From positions 8,834,959-8,898,958 of the forward strand of contig OY987233.1 in the NCBI GenBank assembly GCA_963920705.1: a stretch of DNA of 64,000 nt, read 5' to 3'. The DNA comes from Odiellus spinosus (Eukaryota; Arthropoda; Arachnida; Opiliones; Phalangiidae). The notes below the pieces were generated by a model. That model had not been told where the DNA came from, did not search any database, and saw only the letters and a list, made by a program, of their open reading frames with translations. The number at the start of each line of letters is the position of its first letter. Position 1 is the stretch's first letter. The translations under genes were made by a program, and so were the position numbers. Positions 45,738 through 58,667 of this stretch are shown here, in pieces.

Positions 45738-46262
45738 TGCTGAGCTAGAGAATAAGGCGACTCTAAAGAGGATTTAAAATACGCAGATAGTCCCTTTAAA
45801 TAATCTATCTGCGATTTCTAAATCCCATTTAAAGTTGCCTAAATTTCTAGCTTTGAAGACGACGTTGACCAATGACAGCCAAAGTTAGAAACTGTGCATA
45901 AGCGAAGAGCATATTAAGGGCCTATCTGCTCTGAAATTTGCCCTTTTAATATGCTCTTCTCATACGTACACAGCCTAGCTTTGACTGAACAATTCGCTAT
46001 GTACAACGTCGTCTGCTAAGCTAGAAAAGAAGGCGACTTTAAAGGGGATTTAAAAATCACGGATAGTCCGTTAAAAGGGGTAAAGCCAAATTTCAAAGCA
46101 GGTAGAGCCTTTAACGGAAATATCGGCCCTAGATCTGGCCCTTGAAAATCATCTTCCCTCATGCACTCAGTCTGGCGTTGCCTGTACAAATTATTATGGG
46201 CAACGTAGTCTTCTAAGTTAGAAAAGAAGGCGACGCGAGAAGGGCCTTTCAAATCTCAGATG
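45738..46262. repeat. Foldback repeats with GCTAGA(G/A)AA(T/G)AAGGCGAC
   Basis: 45738-45856 folds on itself: TAGAGAATAAGGCGACTCTA...ACGCAGATA pairs with TATCTGCGA...TTGCCTAAATTTCTAG. Related blocks are at 46016-46090 and 46214-46262. The phrase AAGGGCCT(T/A)TCTGCTCTG is also repeated at 45648 and 45917. Confidence 0.6.
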
Positions 46263-47015
46263 GTCTCTTTATAGTGGCTTAACACTGTTTCCAGGGGAAC
46301 CAACGTCAAGAGGGGTCTCAATTTTGTTTTAGTTCTCAGAATCTTATGGCGTCTCATATACCATTTTTTAATGACATTAAAGAAATCGCTGGCTACATTA
46401 TTTGAATACAACTGTTATAGGGAGGTTAATCTCGATCTCTAATATATTTTCCCATAAGGATAATCATTTAACAGGTGATGTTGCGCTCGCGAATACTAAT
46501 TTGTTCTAACTTTTCTCTGCAATCCTCTCTATAAAAAATAGTGTCAGAAACTCATTCAAATTAATATAATAATATTAAAATAGTTCAAATTATGTTTTTG
46601 AAATAATTAATAAGACTCCTCTAATCACTTTTTTTTTTTAATTATTTACAGCCCTGATAGCGAGTATTACCCTACAAACCGAACCCCGATTAAATGCTGT
46701 CTGCTCTTTTTCGGAAACTAGGCTGAAGTATGTGCGGTCTAAGACGTAATTTATTAGTTATTCAATAATGACTTTAAACTTAAAAGCTGAAATATATTTC
46801 TATTGATTAATATATCCGCCAAAATGTGAAAATTTATTAATCCCAAATGAAAGCATAGCATGTAAGTGTTAAACCCATAATTTTTGCATTTTGTATAGGA
46901 GTATTCACGGGTAGAATTCTAATTGCATAGGGGCAGTCTACCTACTAAAGAGAAAGTATAATCTCATTTTTCTTGTCATTCATGCGTGTCATACGTTTTC
47001 ATTTTTTTATCACAG
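46263..47015. other. Upstream region of the KIAA0319-like gene
   Basis: No repeat or gene seen. A possible 3' splice site (TTTTTTTATCACAG) ends at 47016, so the segment up to the ATG at 47065 may be the end of a 5' UTR exon. Confidence 0.4.
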
Positions 47016-47064
47016 GACATTCCTCGATATTCATTAACTCAAACTAAAGCCTAAAAGTGTCAAA

Positions 47065-50000
47065 ATGATTGTGATATTAACACCAGTTATGCAACGCATC
47101 TTTCTAGCATACGTGTATATCATGTTTCTTTGTATTACGTTTCAATTCAAAGTCATTGATGCTATTGGCGATAATGGTAAATACTTTAAATACTTTTATA
47201 TCAATCGTATTTAGTCTAAGTTAGTTGGAGGCTTATGAAAGTCTGAGTCCATATTGTACTTTTCCGCAGCTTTAAATCCAAATATCGACTGCCCCAAATC
47301 ATATTTCCCTGAACTAACCATCGAGCAACACGTTACTCCTTATGGAAATTTAACGGCTGGTCTTATTTATGAAAAATTAGAGGGCCTTTTTTCGTTAGCC
47401 GAATGCGTTAAGGCTTGTTGCTATAGAGAAACTTGCGATGTTGTTTTTTTATTCAACTCCACTTGTTACTTACTTACCTGTATTGTCGATGATAAAGATT
47501 GTAGTCCTCTAACTCGAACGGGGGAAAAGTTTGATCAAGCATTCATGGTTAGGGTTGGATTGGGAGGTTAGTTTTCTCGAGTTAAATGTGTTTGTTATTT
47601 TAAAAAACTAGTTTAGTTACCATTTAATCTATTAGGTTCAGATTACAATGGTTCATATATGCACAGTTCTGATGGGTTGGATCCATTGGAAACCGTTTCT
47701 CATACCTCAGAAGGGTATTTCCGATATTTTAACTTTTAAGTTGAGGCTGGTGTTTTAGGGATTTTATTTTTCTAGTCCATTATATGATGGAACTTTGGGT
47801 GAACCCTCTGCGGATGAATCAAGGTTGCGCCTTCAAACTTTGGGGAGCAGGATTAAAACATGCATCTACGGTCTTCAAAGTGATTGCTCTGTGAATGAAG
47901 AATGCAAAGCAAGAAATTCGAGAGCCAGGCAAGGCCTGTGCGTTTGCAAAGCTGATTTTACCAGAGATGGAGACGGAATATGTCAACAAGTGTCTTTAAC
48001 AGAGGTAATTTTTATACATGAGGAAGTTGTACTTTTACTGTACCAAAAATTTTCATCATCAAATATTGAGAAATTGATGTACAACAAAGGTGGGACCGCT
48101 TCACATAGTGTAATACAGTTGAAGGCTAGTGAAATATTTTGCCGGGGCTAGGGCTTCGGAATATATAGGCCAGTATTGAGTAGTTTGGTCTTTGTTAATT
48201 TTCAAGCACACTAATACTCGCGATCATTTAAGCCTACTTCTCGCGATCATTTAAGCCTACTTCTCGCGATCATTTAAGCCTGCTTCTCGCGATCATTTAA
48301 GCCTGCTTCTCGCGATCATTTAAGCCTGCTTCTCGCGATCATTTAAGCCTGCTTCTCGCGATCATTTAAGCCTGCTTCTCGCGATCATTTAAGCCTGCTT
48401 CTCGCGATCATTTAAGCCTGCTTCTCGCGATCATTTAAGCCTGCTTCTCGCGATCATTTAAGCCTGCTTCTCGCGATCATTTAAGCCTGCTTCTCGCGAT
48501 CATTTAAGCCTGCTTCTCGCGATCATTTAAGCCTGCTTCTCGCGATCATTTAAGCCTGCTTCTCGCGATCATTTAAGCCTGCTTCTCGCGATCATTTAAG
48601 CCTGCTTCTCGCGATCATTTAAGCCTGCTTCTCGCGATCATTTAAGCCTGCTTCTCGCGATCATTTAAGCCTGCTTCTCGCGATCATTTAAGCCTGCTTC
48701 TCGCGATCATTTAAGCCTGCTTCTCGCGATCATTTAAGCCTGCTTCTCGCGATCATTTAAGCCTGCTTCTCGCGATCATTTAAGCCTGCTTCTCGCGATC
48801 ATTTAAGCCTGCTTCTCGCGATCATTTAAGCCTGCTTCTCGCGATCATTTAAGCCTGCTTCTCGCGATCATTTAAGCCTACTTCTCGCGATCATTTAAGC
48901 CTACTTCTCGCGATCATTTAAGCCTACTTCTCGCGATCATTTAAGCCTACTTCTCGCGATCATTTAAGCCTAATTCTCGCGATCATTTAAGCCTAATTCT
49001 CGCGATCATTTAAGCCTACTTCTCGCGATCATTTAAGCCTACTTCTCGCGATCATTTAAGCCTTCGCCTCTTATTCGGAAGCTTTTACTAATTTTCATTA
49101 ACAGTTAAACAGATTATGAGAATTTTTAATCCAATAATTTTAGGTCCAAACTACTACAATATCTACCGTATCTTCTACGGTAGCGATAAAGCATTTGGTT
49201 GTTTCGGCTGGTGATGATAAGGTGCTTTATTTACCTGAAAATTCCGTAACCATATCAGCCTACGCATTACCAAAAGCGCCAGATGGTGAAACGTACAAGT
49301 TTGAATGGACTTTAGTTTCGCATTACGAAGGTAATGAACCTGGATCCATGGAAGATCAAAATACACCCAATTTGAAGCTTTCAAAGGTAGGGATGTTATT
49401 AATATTGTTAAATTCTTTAAATTAAATTTACCAAGAACACATTGAAGAACCATGAATTTTCAAAGATATAGTTTGGCTATAGTTTTTAGATTTAGAAAAA
49501 TTTAACCCTTCATCATATTTTAGCTAAACTACTAACTCCTCACTAGGATGATAAGATTATAGCGACCCGTGTTGAGTCTTTTCCATTTCGAAATCGTGAA
49601 TTAGTGCAGTGTTTATATGGTTCTGAACAAATATTAATGTTTTGTTTAAACGCTCTTGACGTCATTGGGAAACTCTAATTATAGCCTGTATTTTAGTTGA
49701 AGAGTATAAATAATTGAGTAAAGTTGTAGAACAATATCTTATTAATCATTGAAAAGCAATATTTTTATTTATTACTTATTATTAATGATGATGCTAAGCG
49801 ATTCTCTTTTGAACGAAACTGTTAAGCCTTGGAACTGTCCCAACTGAGCTTAGTTTAACCTTGGGCGCAAGTTAGATCTCAGCTGCAATTATGGATCTAG
49901 TAATAATTAGAAACCCCCATTGTTTCTCTTAGTTAAGTCCAGGAATCTATACATTCAAAGTCTCGGTAACTGGAAATGGCGCTCAAGGTGAAAGCAAGGT

Positions 50001-53000
50001 CAATGTCACTGTTCTTCCTGGTAAGTTATATAAAATACTCTCTTACGATATTGATCCTCTTTAAATCTTATTTCCTAATTATTTTTAGCCAAGCAAGCTA
50101 ATATTCCACCAGTCGCGATTATTCAACCAGATAATGTTACTGTTCAGCTTCCGAACAGAGATACTGTTTTGGATGGATCATGTACGTACTAATCAGTCTA
50201 TTCTATATAAATTATAGTGCTGGACTGGGTTTAAAATTATGAGGAAAAATAATCCTTTATATCTTAATTTCCTTATAATTGCTAAGCCTAGGCTTTCCAG
50301 CCGACATAAATATTTTCAAGGTCAACTCTGCTAAACTAGACCGGAAATAGACCTAATTAAATCTAGCTTTAATGAAGTAGTAATGATTAATGGGCAAATT
50401 TAATTAATAATCAGAAATCTTCTGGTAAACCTAGGTCTTTCGTTATAACCAGAGTTCGTCTACAAAAAATAGGCTCAGATCCAAAAAGCACTAATAAACT
50501 ATGAAAATTTGTCTTTAGAGAGAGAAGTTTTATGCAAATTGTACTCTATTTTCAGTTAGTAAAGACTACAACAAAATAATGAAATATCATTGGGAAGCGG
50601 TTGCCATGCCTATCGGTTACGAAGCTCCTCTAAATGACACTCCTACTCTGCAACTAAAAAGTTTAATCCCTGGTGTTTATAGATTTAAGTAAGTTTATTA
50701 TTACAATCTTGAATTTTAAGCTAAAAGGTCATGGGAAAAATCACGGTGGTCTGTAAGGTCATAGAAAAGTCGCTGTAATAAAAAATTAGGATGCAAGGTT
50801 ATGGAAAAGTCAGAGCAATTAAAAATTAGGGTGAAAGGTCAAGGAAAAGTCACAGTAATTGTAAATTGGCCTGAAAGGTCTTTAGAAAAGTCATTGTATT
50901 TTGAATTTGGCTTGAAAGGTCATTGCAAAAGTCGTGGTATATGGAATTTGGCCTGAAAGGTCATTAAAAAAGTCATGGTAAATATAAGTTAACCTGAAAG
51001 GTCATGGAAAAGTAACGGTAATTGGAAATTGGGCTGGAAGGTTATGAAAACGTTACTGTAATTGGAATTTTTAGCCTGAATGGCTATGAAAAAGTCACAG
51101 TACTTAGAAATTTGACTGAAAGGTCATTGAAAAGTCACGGTAGGGTTGTATGGAAAAAAAAAAGACCTAAAAGGTCATGGAAAATTAAAGTCATGTAATT
51201 ATAAAAAATGGTATGAATGGCCATAAAAAAGTATAGTCCAAAAAATCAGGTAAAATTTCTTTGGAAATTGAAGATAATTATAAATCAAAGATCAAGGCAT
51301 TGAAAAACAATAAATAAATGACATGTTAAACTACTGGTAAGTAAAAATTTGTTTAAAAAGGTCATGGGAAAGTCAAGGTAATAAAAATTAATTAATAAAT
51401 GGGCACAATTCTAAGCCTCGGCTAATTTAATTTAATAAAATTCATTTATGCATGCGAATCTTAATATCTATTTTGACTAAATTGCTGTTATAATAAAACC
51501 ACTTGTCTATTCTTTTCTAAGATTAACTGTGACAGATTCCCAAGGTTTAATGAACTATACATTTGCAAATGTTACCGTACTGAAAGGCAAGTTAGTCGCT
51601 AGCTACTTCGAATTATCTGAACCCTATTTAATTAGAATTTACTTCATTTATTACAAACAGAAATTGATTATCCACCTACCGCTAATGCTGGTGACGATGT
51701 CGTTATATTTTTACCCAAAAATGAAGTTTATTTGAACGGAAACGCGTCAACCGACGATAAAGGAATAAAAAGCTGGCAATGGCAACACATGAAAAGTTCG
51801 GACGCCAATCAACCCGTAGATGTCGAAGGAACGACCAGTCCTTTCTTACACATATCACACCTCGATGTTGGAGTTTATAAATTTCAATTGAAAGTGACCG
51901 ATACCGCTGACCAGACATCCATCGCTGAAGTGCGAGTCTTTGTTAAACCGGAAAACAACAAACCTCCTTCGGCTAATGCGGGACCCGATTTGAAAGTATC
52001 CTTGCCCATCGAAGTGCCTACTATTCTTGACGGAAGTCGTACAACCGATGACGTAACACCTTCGAAATGGCTTTGGGAACAAATCAAGTAAGCGCAGATT
52101 TGATTTTACATTATTAAATATATTTTTCAGTGCTTGTTTAGTTGTAACTCGCGTATGATCAGCCCCTAAAACAAAATTCAGTCGATCACTTGACCCTCCA
52201 AGAGTTGATTGCTATGGGGTAGATATCCATTTTTTTTTTTTCTGAGATGCTAGCCATGTTGTTACGATAGCTAGTTTAGTTAATATAAGTAATTCCCCCT
52301 TAGAGTTTAAGTAGGAACTCAACCTGACTCGATTCAGACTTTGCCAAAATTTAAATATGCATGACGTCGGTTTTACTTTTCACTTCAGTATGCTCTCATT
52401 TGATTTTTAGGGGGCCAAAACCAGCAAAAATGAAAGATTCCGATAAAATGAAAGCCCAGATATGGGGATTGGTACCAGGAGAATATACATTCCAGCTTAC
52501 AGTTTATGATACCAAAGGGGCGAATGGAAGTGACCAAGTCAATGTACTTGTCACTCAGAGTAAGTTAAAATTATTATTTACATTTTACATTCGCAATATA
52601 CCATCAATAAAGTAAGAAAAACTATCTTTAAAATAGTTTTTAAGAATGTTTTTACCCTAGGCATTTCACAGTATTTCGCCAGGTCAATTAAATAGACGCG
52701 TTAGCGTGTAATGTTATGGACCCACCATTACAATATCAATCGTCTCCCCTTAAACCTTAATTTATTACTATTTTAGAGCGATTGATAACAGAGATTCTCC
52801 TCTTTAAGAAAGTAACAATTTGTTTTTAGCCAAAAATATGCCACCACACGCAAACGCCGGTGGTGATAAATCGGTGTATTTACCGGCGGGTGTTGTTACG
52901 CTTAATGGTAGTCTCTCTACTGACGATGTTGAAATTATATCGTACAAATGGACCAGGGAATCATCATCTTTAGCTGTTGGGGTAAGCAATGTACCTTACT

Positions 53001-56000
53001 CTCTCATTGACTTCCCCATGGTCCGTTTATTTGGCTTTCCATGGTCCCATGGAAGCTGGAGTTTCTAAAAAAATTCCTTTGCCAGGGTTCATACAAACCT
53101 AGAACTATGGTAGAATTTGAATGTTGTCCACAAATCAAGGAAACTTTTAATAATTTGGCATAAATCAATGAAATCAGGTAAATTTATGAAAGTACGAATA
53201 CTTGATCATATACTTCAATAAGCAAAGTTGGTACAAACTCGATCAACTATGAAGTCAGATTTTTATTACGGTTTTCTAAAACCTTTGGTGCACCAAGCAA
53301 ATTCATGGGAAAAACCTGGAAAAATCAAGGAAATTAGATTTTCAAATGTTGTATGAGCCCTGCCTTGATAACTTCAGCGCCAAAATGCTTGGTAGTGACA
53401 TTCAGGAGCGGCCCTAGGTCGGTGCGCCGAAAATTTAATGATAGACAAAGGGGAGATGCAGAAAATGTAACGATAAATAGGGAGGGGGCGCCACAATGTG
53501 ATATGAAACACCCAGAAAAACTTGCTATGGCTGCCCCTGGTGACTTTAGCTCCACTACCAGAGTAAATGGATCTTTCTCATACCATACAAAATACTGAAG
53601 AACCCTATCTTAAAGGATATCATTGAGGATTCTGCAACTAAACCAGTCTTAAAGCTAGTTAACTTAATCCCCGGACGTTATCTGTTCCGATTGACCGTGA
53701 CAGACGCCCAAGGAGCTACGGGTACCGATACTACTTCATTAATTGTTAAGCCATCCCCCAATTTGATCCATCAAGTCGAAATGGTGTTGAATGCCGATAT
53801 AAAAAGCTTTACCTATGAGCAATCGGTAAGAATTTTTGACTTGTTGAAATTTTGCCTTGTAGTTAAGCATACTTTATACATTAATCTTCTAGGATATTCT
53901 ACTAAAACAGCTGGAACTGTTGGTTCATAACCCAGATTCCGCGATGGTTCAATTAATAAGTTTATCCGCCGATCGACTGTCTCGGAGGTAAGTTTAAAAT
54001 TTATTATAAAATTTAATGCTAAATGGATTAAAAAAGTAAATATGAAAAATAATCAAACCAATATATTAGTTCAATTGGAATTACGGGATACAACCCAATT
54101 TCTTTTTGGTTTCCGCGCCTGTAATTTAGTTGAAGAGTATAAATAATTGGGTGTAACTATAGAACAACCTCTATTGAATCATTTATAAGTGATATTTTAC
54201 TAAAGCTGGGTCTTGGAATCGATTTAAACCGTTTAAAAACGCTTCGCTAGAGTCGTGTGAATGGGAAACCGTCTTTTCTTGAATTGATTGGATTTCTCGA
54301 ACTGCTTTGTGAACCAGTTTCATACCGATTTGGTTTCAATAACCGATAGATGAAGCTACAATAAATCGATTTATAAGGATAATGTGTGAACACATAACGC
54401 TTAAAACGATTCCTGGCGATTTGAATATCAGTTTGATTTTACCATTTACAATCGATTAAGAAATGCTAGTGTGACTGTAGCTTAATTCTCATCTATTCTC
54501 GTTGAGGTTAAAGTAGGGCGAGTGATGATGAACGTCGAATTTTGTTTTTCATTGGTTCCTATCTTTAGAATTTTGGTGGTAAAAAGCCCCATTTTTTTTT
54601 TTTCCACTTTTTATTTTTAAATTTTGGTGTGAACCCTGCTATATTAACCGATAGGCATTTACGAGTTGAAACCCACGATTTGTTTCAAAAGCTTAAGAGC
54701 CTTAATAAAAGTTTGAGAATATATATGAGAGTGAATACGCATAGAACAAACCCTATTTAATCATTTAAAAGCAATATTTTTACTAATTACTAAATATTAA
54801 CGAGGATGTTGAACGATTTGCTTTTGAGCAACACTGTTAAGCCTTGGAATTTTTTTTTAAATTTATATACTTATGGGATCTGATCTAAGTTTAACCATGG
54901 CTTAACTACAGTGTTTCCTCGTATTGATAAATTTTGTATCATATGCTAAGTGTTCGAAATCAGCGGATCCATTTAAGAATGAAAACTTAATTTCTTTTGA
55001 TACAATGACTACTTAGATCGTGCAATCTGGCTTACTTGCTTTCCAAGTTCGAACTAGCAAGGCTCAATTTTATGCGCCATTCAATATCAAACCCACCTTT
55101 TTAGGGTCACTGTGATATTTGTAGTCAAAAAAGGCTCTACATCATCATCACCATCAAAAGATACGGAGCAATTCGTTGATGCTCCTGAAGTGGTCAACAG
55201 ATTGAAACGCAAACTTAGAACAGATAGCTCTCTATTGAACTTGGAAGTTTTATCAGTTCATACTGTCAGTAAGTGGCCTTATCTTTTACCGATCTTTTAA
55301 GTTAACGAAGCTTTAAAAAATCGTGAATACAGTTTGCCAGAACTCTTGTTCAAATCACGGTAGTTGCGATCCTTACACCAAACGATGCATATGCGAAGCA
55401 TTTTGGATGGAAAATTTCTTTAGAGCCCATTTTGGAGATGAAGAGTCCAACTGTGGTAATATTTAATTTTTATTTCCATCATAATGTGTAGTTCTTAATT
55501 TTGGTACCATTGTTTCTTATCTAACAGATTGGAGCATTCTTTATGTTATAATTGTTTTTATTGTGATATTACTATCTCTTATCGGAGCTGTTTGGGCTTT
55601 AACTTGTTCTTGTACTAGGTCAGTTTTATATATATATATATATTCATTATAATGTAGTTTTATAATTTTTATATTTTGTTTGATGATTTTCAGAATGAAA
55701 TTGATGAAACCTAAGAGAAAGCCTCGGTACATGCTTCTTGAAGAATTTACTGACAAAGAAACGAGGGAAAATTCGTCTAAAAGCAGGGGTAAGTCTATAG
55801 CTTAATTATTGCTTCATAATGGAGGGATTTTCATTTATCTTAGTTGGTCGCTAGCTTAATTTTGTGTCGACCGGATCCTTATCGCAAACTTGATTGTTAA
55901 TTTATCGTTATTGCGGACTTGATTGATAACTGATTGTTACTACGGTCTTAATCGTTGATAATGAATCGTTAAAACGGACTTAATTGGTCGATAATGGAGC

Positions 56001-56737
56001 GTTATAGTTCACTTAATAGGTCAATAACGGGGTCGTTTTTGCTGACTCATTTCGTCATTAATGGGGGCTTAAATAGTCGTCAACAGTTATGTTATCACTG
56101 ATTTACTTGTCGATAATGGAGGCGTTATCGCAGACTTTAAGCAGTCATTCATGGGGCTTTAGACTTCAAACAGTCGTTAATGTGCTGTTATAGCTGACTT
56201 AAAAGGTCATTAATGCGGCATTATCGCTGCCGTAATCTGTCTTTAACTGGCACTATTGCTAGAAACCATAGTAATTTTCGGTGACGTTCGTACAACCTGT
56301 AAATTGGGATCATTTTCTTCAACATACTGTCGGAAACTGCCGAGTTTCGGACGACATACTGTAAGAAACCCGGGCCATTTTGGGCGACGTACCATACGAA
56401 ACCTGGGTCGTTTTCGGCGACATTTTGTCTGAAATCCGGGTCGTTTTCAGGAACTTATAGCCCGATATTCGTGTCATTTTCAGTAACATACATTTCATAA
56501 ACCGATCCATTTTCATTGACACTGTTCTCTTCAACTGAATCATTTGCACCTCTCAATGATGTTTATCATCATTTTGACACCCCACCACGTCTTTGATATT
56601 TTATAGGTAAACAGCAACACAGTAGCGTGATGGTATCAGAATCCGACTCGGATACGATATTCGAATCGAGGACGAAACCGTTACTTAACTCAAATGGTTA
56701 CAAAGCTAATGGAATTGTGCGTAAAGTGAGAGCGTGA
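47065..56737 (+). CDS. KIAA0319L: KIAA0319/KIAA0319L-like PKD-domain transmembrane protein
   Basis: Type I membrane protein. The mammalian homologues act in neuronal adhesion/migration, and KIAA0319L is the AAV receptor. Nineteen exons with consistent phases: 47065-47176, 47270-47566, 47636-47714, 47776-48004, 49144-49386, 49933-50020, 50089-50181, 50556-50688, 51522-51586, 51661-52087, 52411-52559, 52830-52981, 53601-53825, 53893-53987, 55105-55268, 55333-55455, 55528-55618, 55694-55788, 56607-56737; about 996 aa (human KIAA0319L is about 1049). Signal peptide (1-33); MANSC-like Cys-rich domain (about 40-130); a second Cys cluster (185-232); five PKD domains (about 256-745); an EGF-like Cys segment (851-890, CDPYTKRCICEAFWMEN); one TM helix (893-918); basic tail with SESDSD. 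The close match of the Cys/TM/tail region secures the identity. Exon 13 could instead start at 53616. Confidence 0.93.
48222..49063. repeat. 23-bp minisatellite, about 36 copies, in intron 4
   Basis: The unit is CTTCTCGCGATCATTTAAGC plus CTG. Central units are identical; those at both ends have CTA in place of CTG, and two have TAATT. No spacers, so it is not a CRISPR array. Confidence 0.97.
50704..51240. repeat. Degenerate tandem repeat, about 45 bp unit, in intron 8
   Basis: About a dozen units of the type GGCCTGAAAGGTCATGGAAA AGTCACGGTAATTGGAA, with many substitutions and gaps. Confidence 0.7.
52320..52400. mobile_element. Fragment of MITE family G in intron 10
   Basis: CCTGACTCGATTCAGACTTT and CATGACGTCGGTTTTACTTT match family G termini. 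It ends just before the acceptor of exon 11 (52410). Confidence 0.5.
53083..53362. mobile_element. Element with CAGGGTTCATACAA ends, in intron 12
   Basis: Starts CAGGGTTCATACAAACCT and ends TTGTATGAGCCCTG, terminal inverted repeats of about 14 bp. Internal phrases AAATCAAGGAAA and ACCTGG are shared with 58125-58505. Confidence 0.65.
54205..54484. repeat. Dispersed repeat family D, copy 3, in intron 14
   Basis: CTTGGAATCGATTTAAACCG through AAGAAATGCTAGTGTGACTG matches 38333-38610 closely. Confidence 0.7.
55868..56530. repeat. Two degenerate tandem repeats in the last intron
   Basis: 55868-56240 repeats GACTTAATTGGTCGATAATG-type units (about 45-50 bp). 56290-56530 repeats GAAACCCGGGTCGTTTTCGG-type units (about 40 bp). 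Confidence 0.6.
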
Positions 56738-56916
56738 ACTAATTCGGTGGGGATCGCGGTGGGGGAGTGTGTCTGTGTGTGTGCCTTAATGTCAGGCTTC
56801 ACCAAAATGGTCAATATTTGGCTGGGCGAGATCTGGCCCTGTACGATGACACGTCGCCTGTTTTATGAAAGAGAAAATGTGCCAATTTCCAAGGCACACT
56901 CAAATTTTCTAGTCAA

Positions 56917-56922
56917 AATAAA
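56917..56922 (+). terminator. Candidate polyadenylation signal of the KIAA0319-like gene
   Basis: AATAAA about 180 bp after the stop codon. Confidence 0.5.
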
Positions 56923-56999
56923 TGATTACTATAAAAATTATTTAAACTACTCTAAGAAAGCGTATTATCTACCCCTTTTTTTATGTTACACACGTAAAA

Positions 57000-58124
57000 T
57001 TGTTGATCGTGTTAGGATGGACATAAGATGAACTGTAATTCAGGTGATAAAATTACGTAAATTTATTATGGCTACAGAAAATCATTCATTATTTATCAAT
57101 TGGGTAAGCTCTGATCTAGAACTAACAATTGACACCTGTCTTAATAGATTACGATGAATACCAAAACCTGCCATTCATGAGCTTCCTCTAACGACAAACA
57201 GTGCAGGCGCTGTTTTCCATTAGAGGACGTTTATTAAAGACTGGTTGTGTTATTCATCTTTATCTTTTAAGATAGGCGTCCATTGTCATTAGTCCTAGCT
57301 CAGGCCACCAAAAGAGACTTAGGAAGTAGGTTCAGTCAAAGCGCCGAGTACAGTGTCGTGCTAGGAAAGTTCTCTCTACAGGCAAAGCAGCGGGCTACGT
57401 TTTACAAGCATAGCGGAGCTGTTGTGGCTTCTGCAAGGTGACCATTCTTTTCTTTCTATTTGTATTATGTGTTCCTATATTTTCAATGTGTTCCTATAAG
57501 TTCCCATGATTTTGACCATTTTTCCTTATTTTTAAGAATTCTGTCGTACTAACACGTTACCACTGCATGTAGTAAATATAAAGATGGCGCTCAAAAACTA
57601 CTAAAATAAAAATAATAGAGATAAGGCTCAAAAACTACAAAAGTGAATTGAACAGATTTTGGGAAAGTTTGTGAAATGTTACAGTATCTGCTTCACTGGT
57701 TTTCAGTTTTAGAATGAGAAATAAAGCGGTTTTCACAAGCCGATACCTAATGAGGCTATATTCTCCAATATTTCAAAATTTGTTATAAATGTTTGGATGG
57801 ATAATGAAATACATCCATGGAATATATTCCAAAAAAACCAGAAATCCAGATGGTTTAGGTTACGTGAAGGGCCAGTCACTCAGCTTGCAGGCTGTACCTA
57901 AAATGAAACGGGTAATCTTTTAAATCCCGGTCTTTAACAACTTACTAAAATGATTACGCTTAATACGTAATCGGTGTACAGGGAATCCGAGAATAATTAG
58001 CCACAAAAAACCGTATACTCTAATCCAAATTGTGATTTGGAAACTTCGAAATCGAATTCTAAAACCAAATGTACTAGTTAAAATTAACATTTCAACTTTT
58101 CAAGTCGATATTCGACTCCTATTC
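57000..58124. other. No gene seen
   Basis: Intergenic DNA after the KIAA0319-like gene. No open frame with splice context and no clear repeat. Confidence 0.4.
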
Positions 58125-58505
58125 CAAGGGTTCATACAAACCTGGAATACCTGGAGATATCAGAGAAATTGAATTTTGTCAAAAAATCAGGGAAATATCT
58201 CGGAAACTATTATAAACTTGGCATAAATCAAGATTTCAATCAGCTGAATTCAGTGTCTTTATAAAATCAATTGGTGCACCTGATAATATTGGGGATAATT
58301 CACTAGTAAAATACCTGGAGATACCAGAGAAATTGAATTTTGTCAAAAAATCAGGGAAATATCTCGGAAACTATTATAAACTTGGCATAAATCAAGATTT
58401 CAATCAGCTGAATTCAGTGTCTTTATAAAATCAATTGGTGCACCTGATAATATTGGGGATAATTCACTAGTAAAATTAGGGTTTTTAAATATTGTATGAA
58501 CCCTG
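58125..58505. mobile_element. Element with GGGTTCATACAA ends and internal 164-bp duplication
   Basis: Starts AAGGGTTCATACAAACCTGG and ends ATTGTATGAACCCTG. The segment at 58148-58311 (TACCTGGAGATA... to AATTCACTAGTAAA) is repeated directly at 58312-58475 with almost no change. Confidence 0.75.
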
Positions 58506-58667
58506 CTGCATCTTGGCCAGGCCGTTAAATTGTTTTCCCTATGGCTCCCGTTTTCTCCCATCCCTGAAATGTATCTCTATAAAGTGTTTGGAGTTAAATT
58601 TTTCTTATAATTTAGTGTTATTTTCTTAATTTTGTGTTATTTCTCCCATTTTTCCTTTAGTTTTATG

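Noticed and set aside
45368..45748. 126-codon plus-strand frame
   Set aside because: No domain; its end lies in a phrase that is repeated at 45917, and it has no splice or promoter context.
48222..49063. CRISPR-like direct repeats
   Set aside because: Repeat units follow each other with no spacers, in an intron of a eukaryotic gene.
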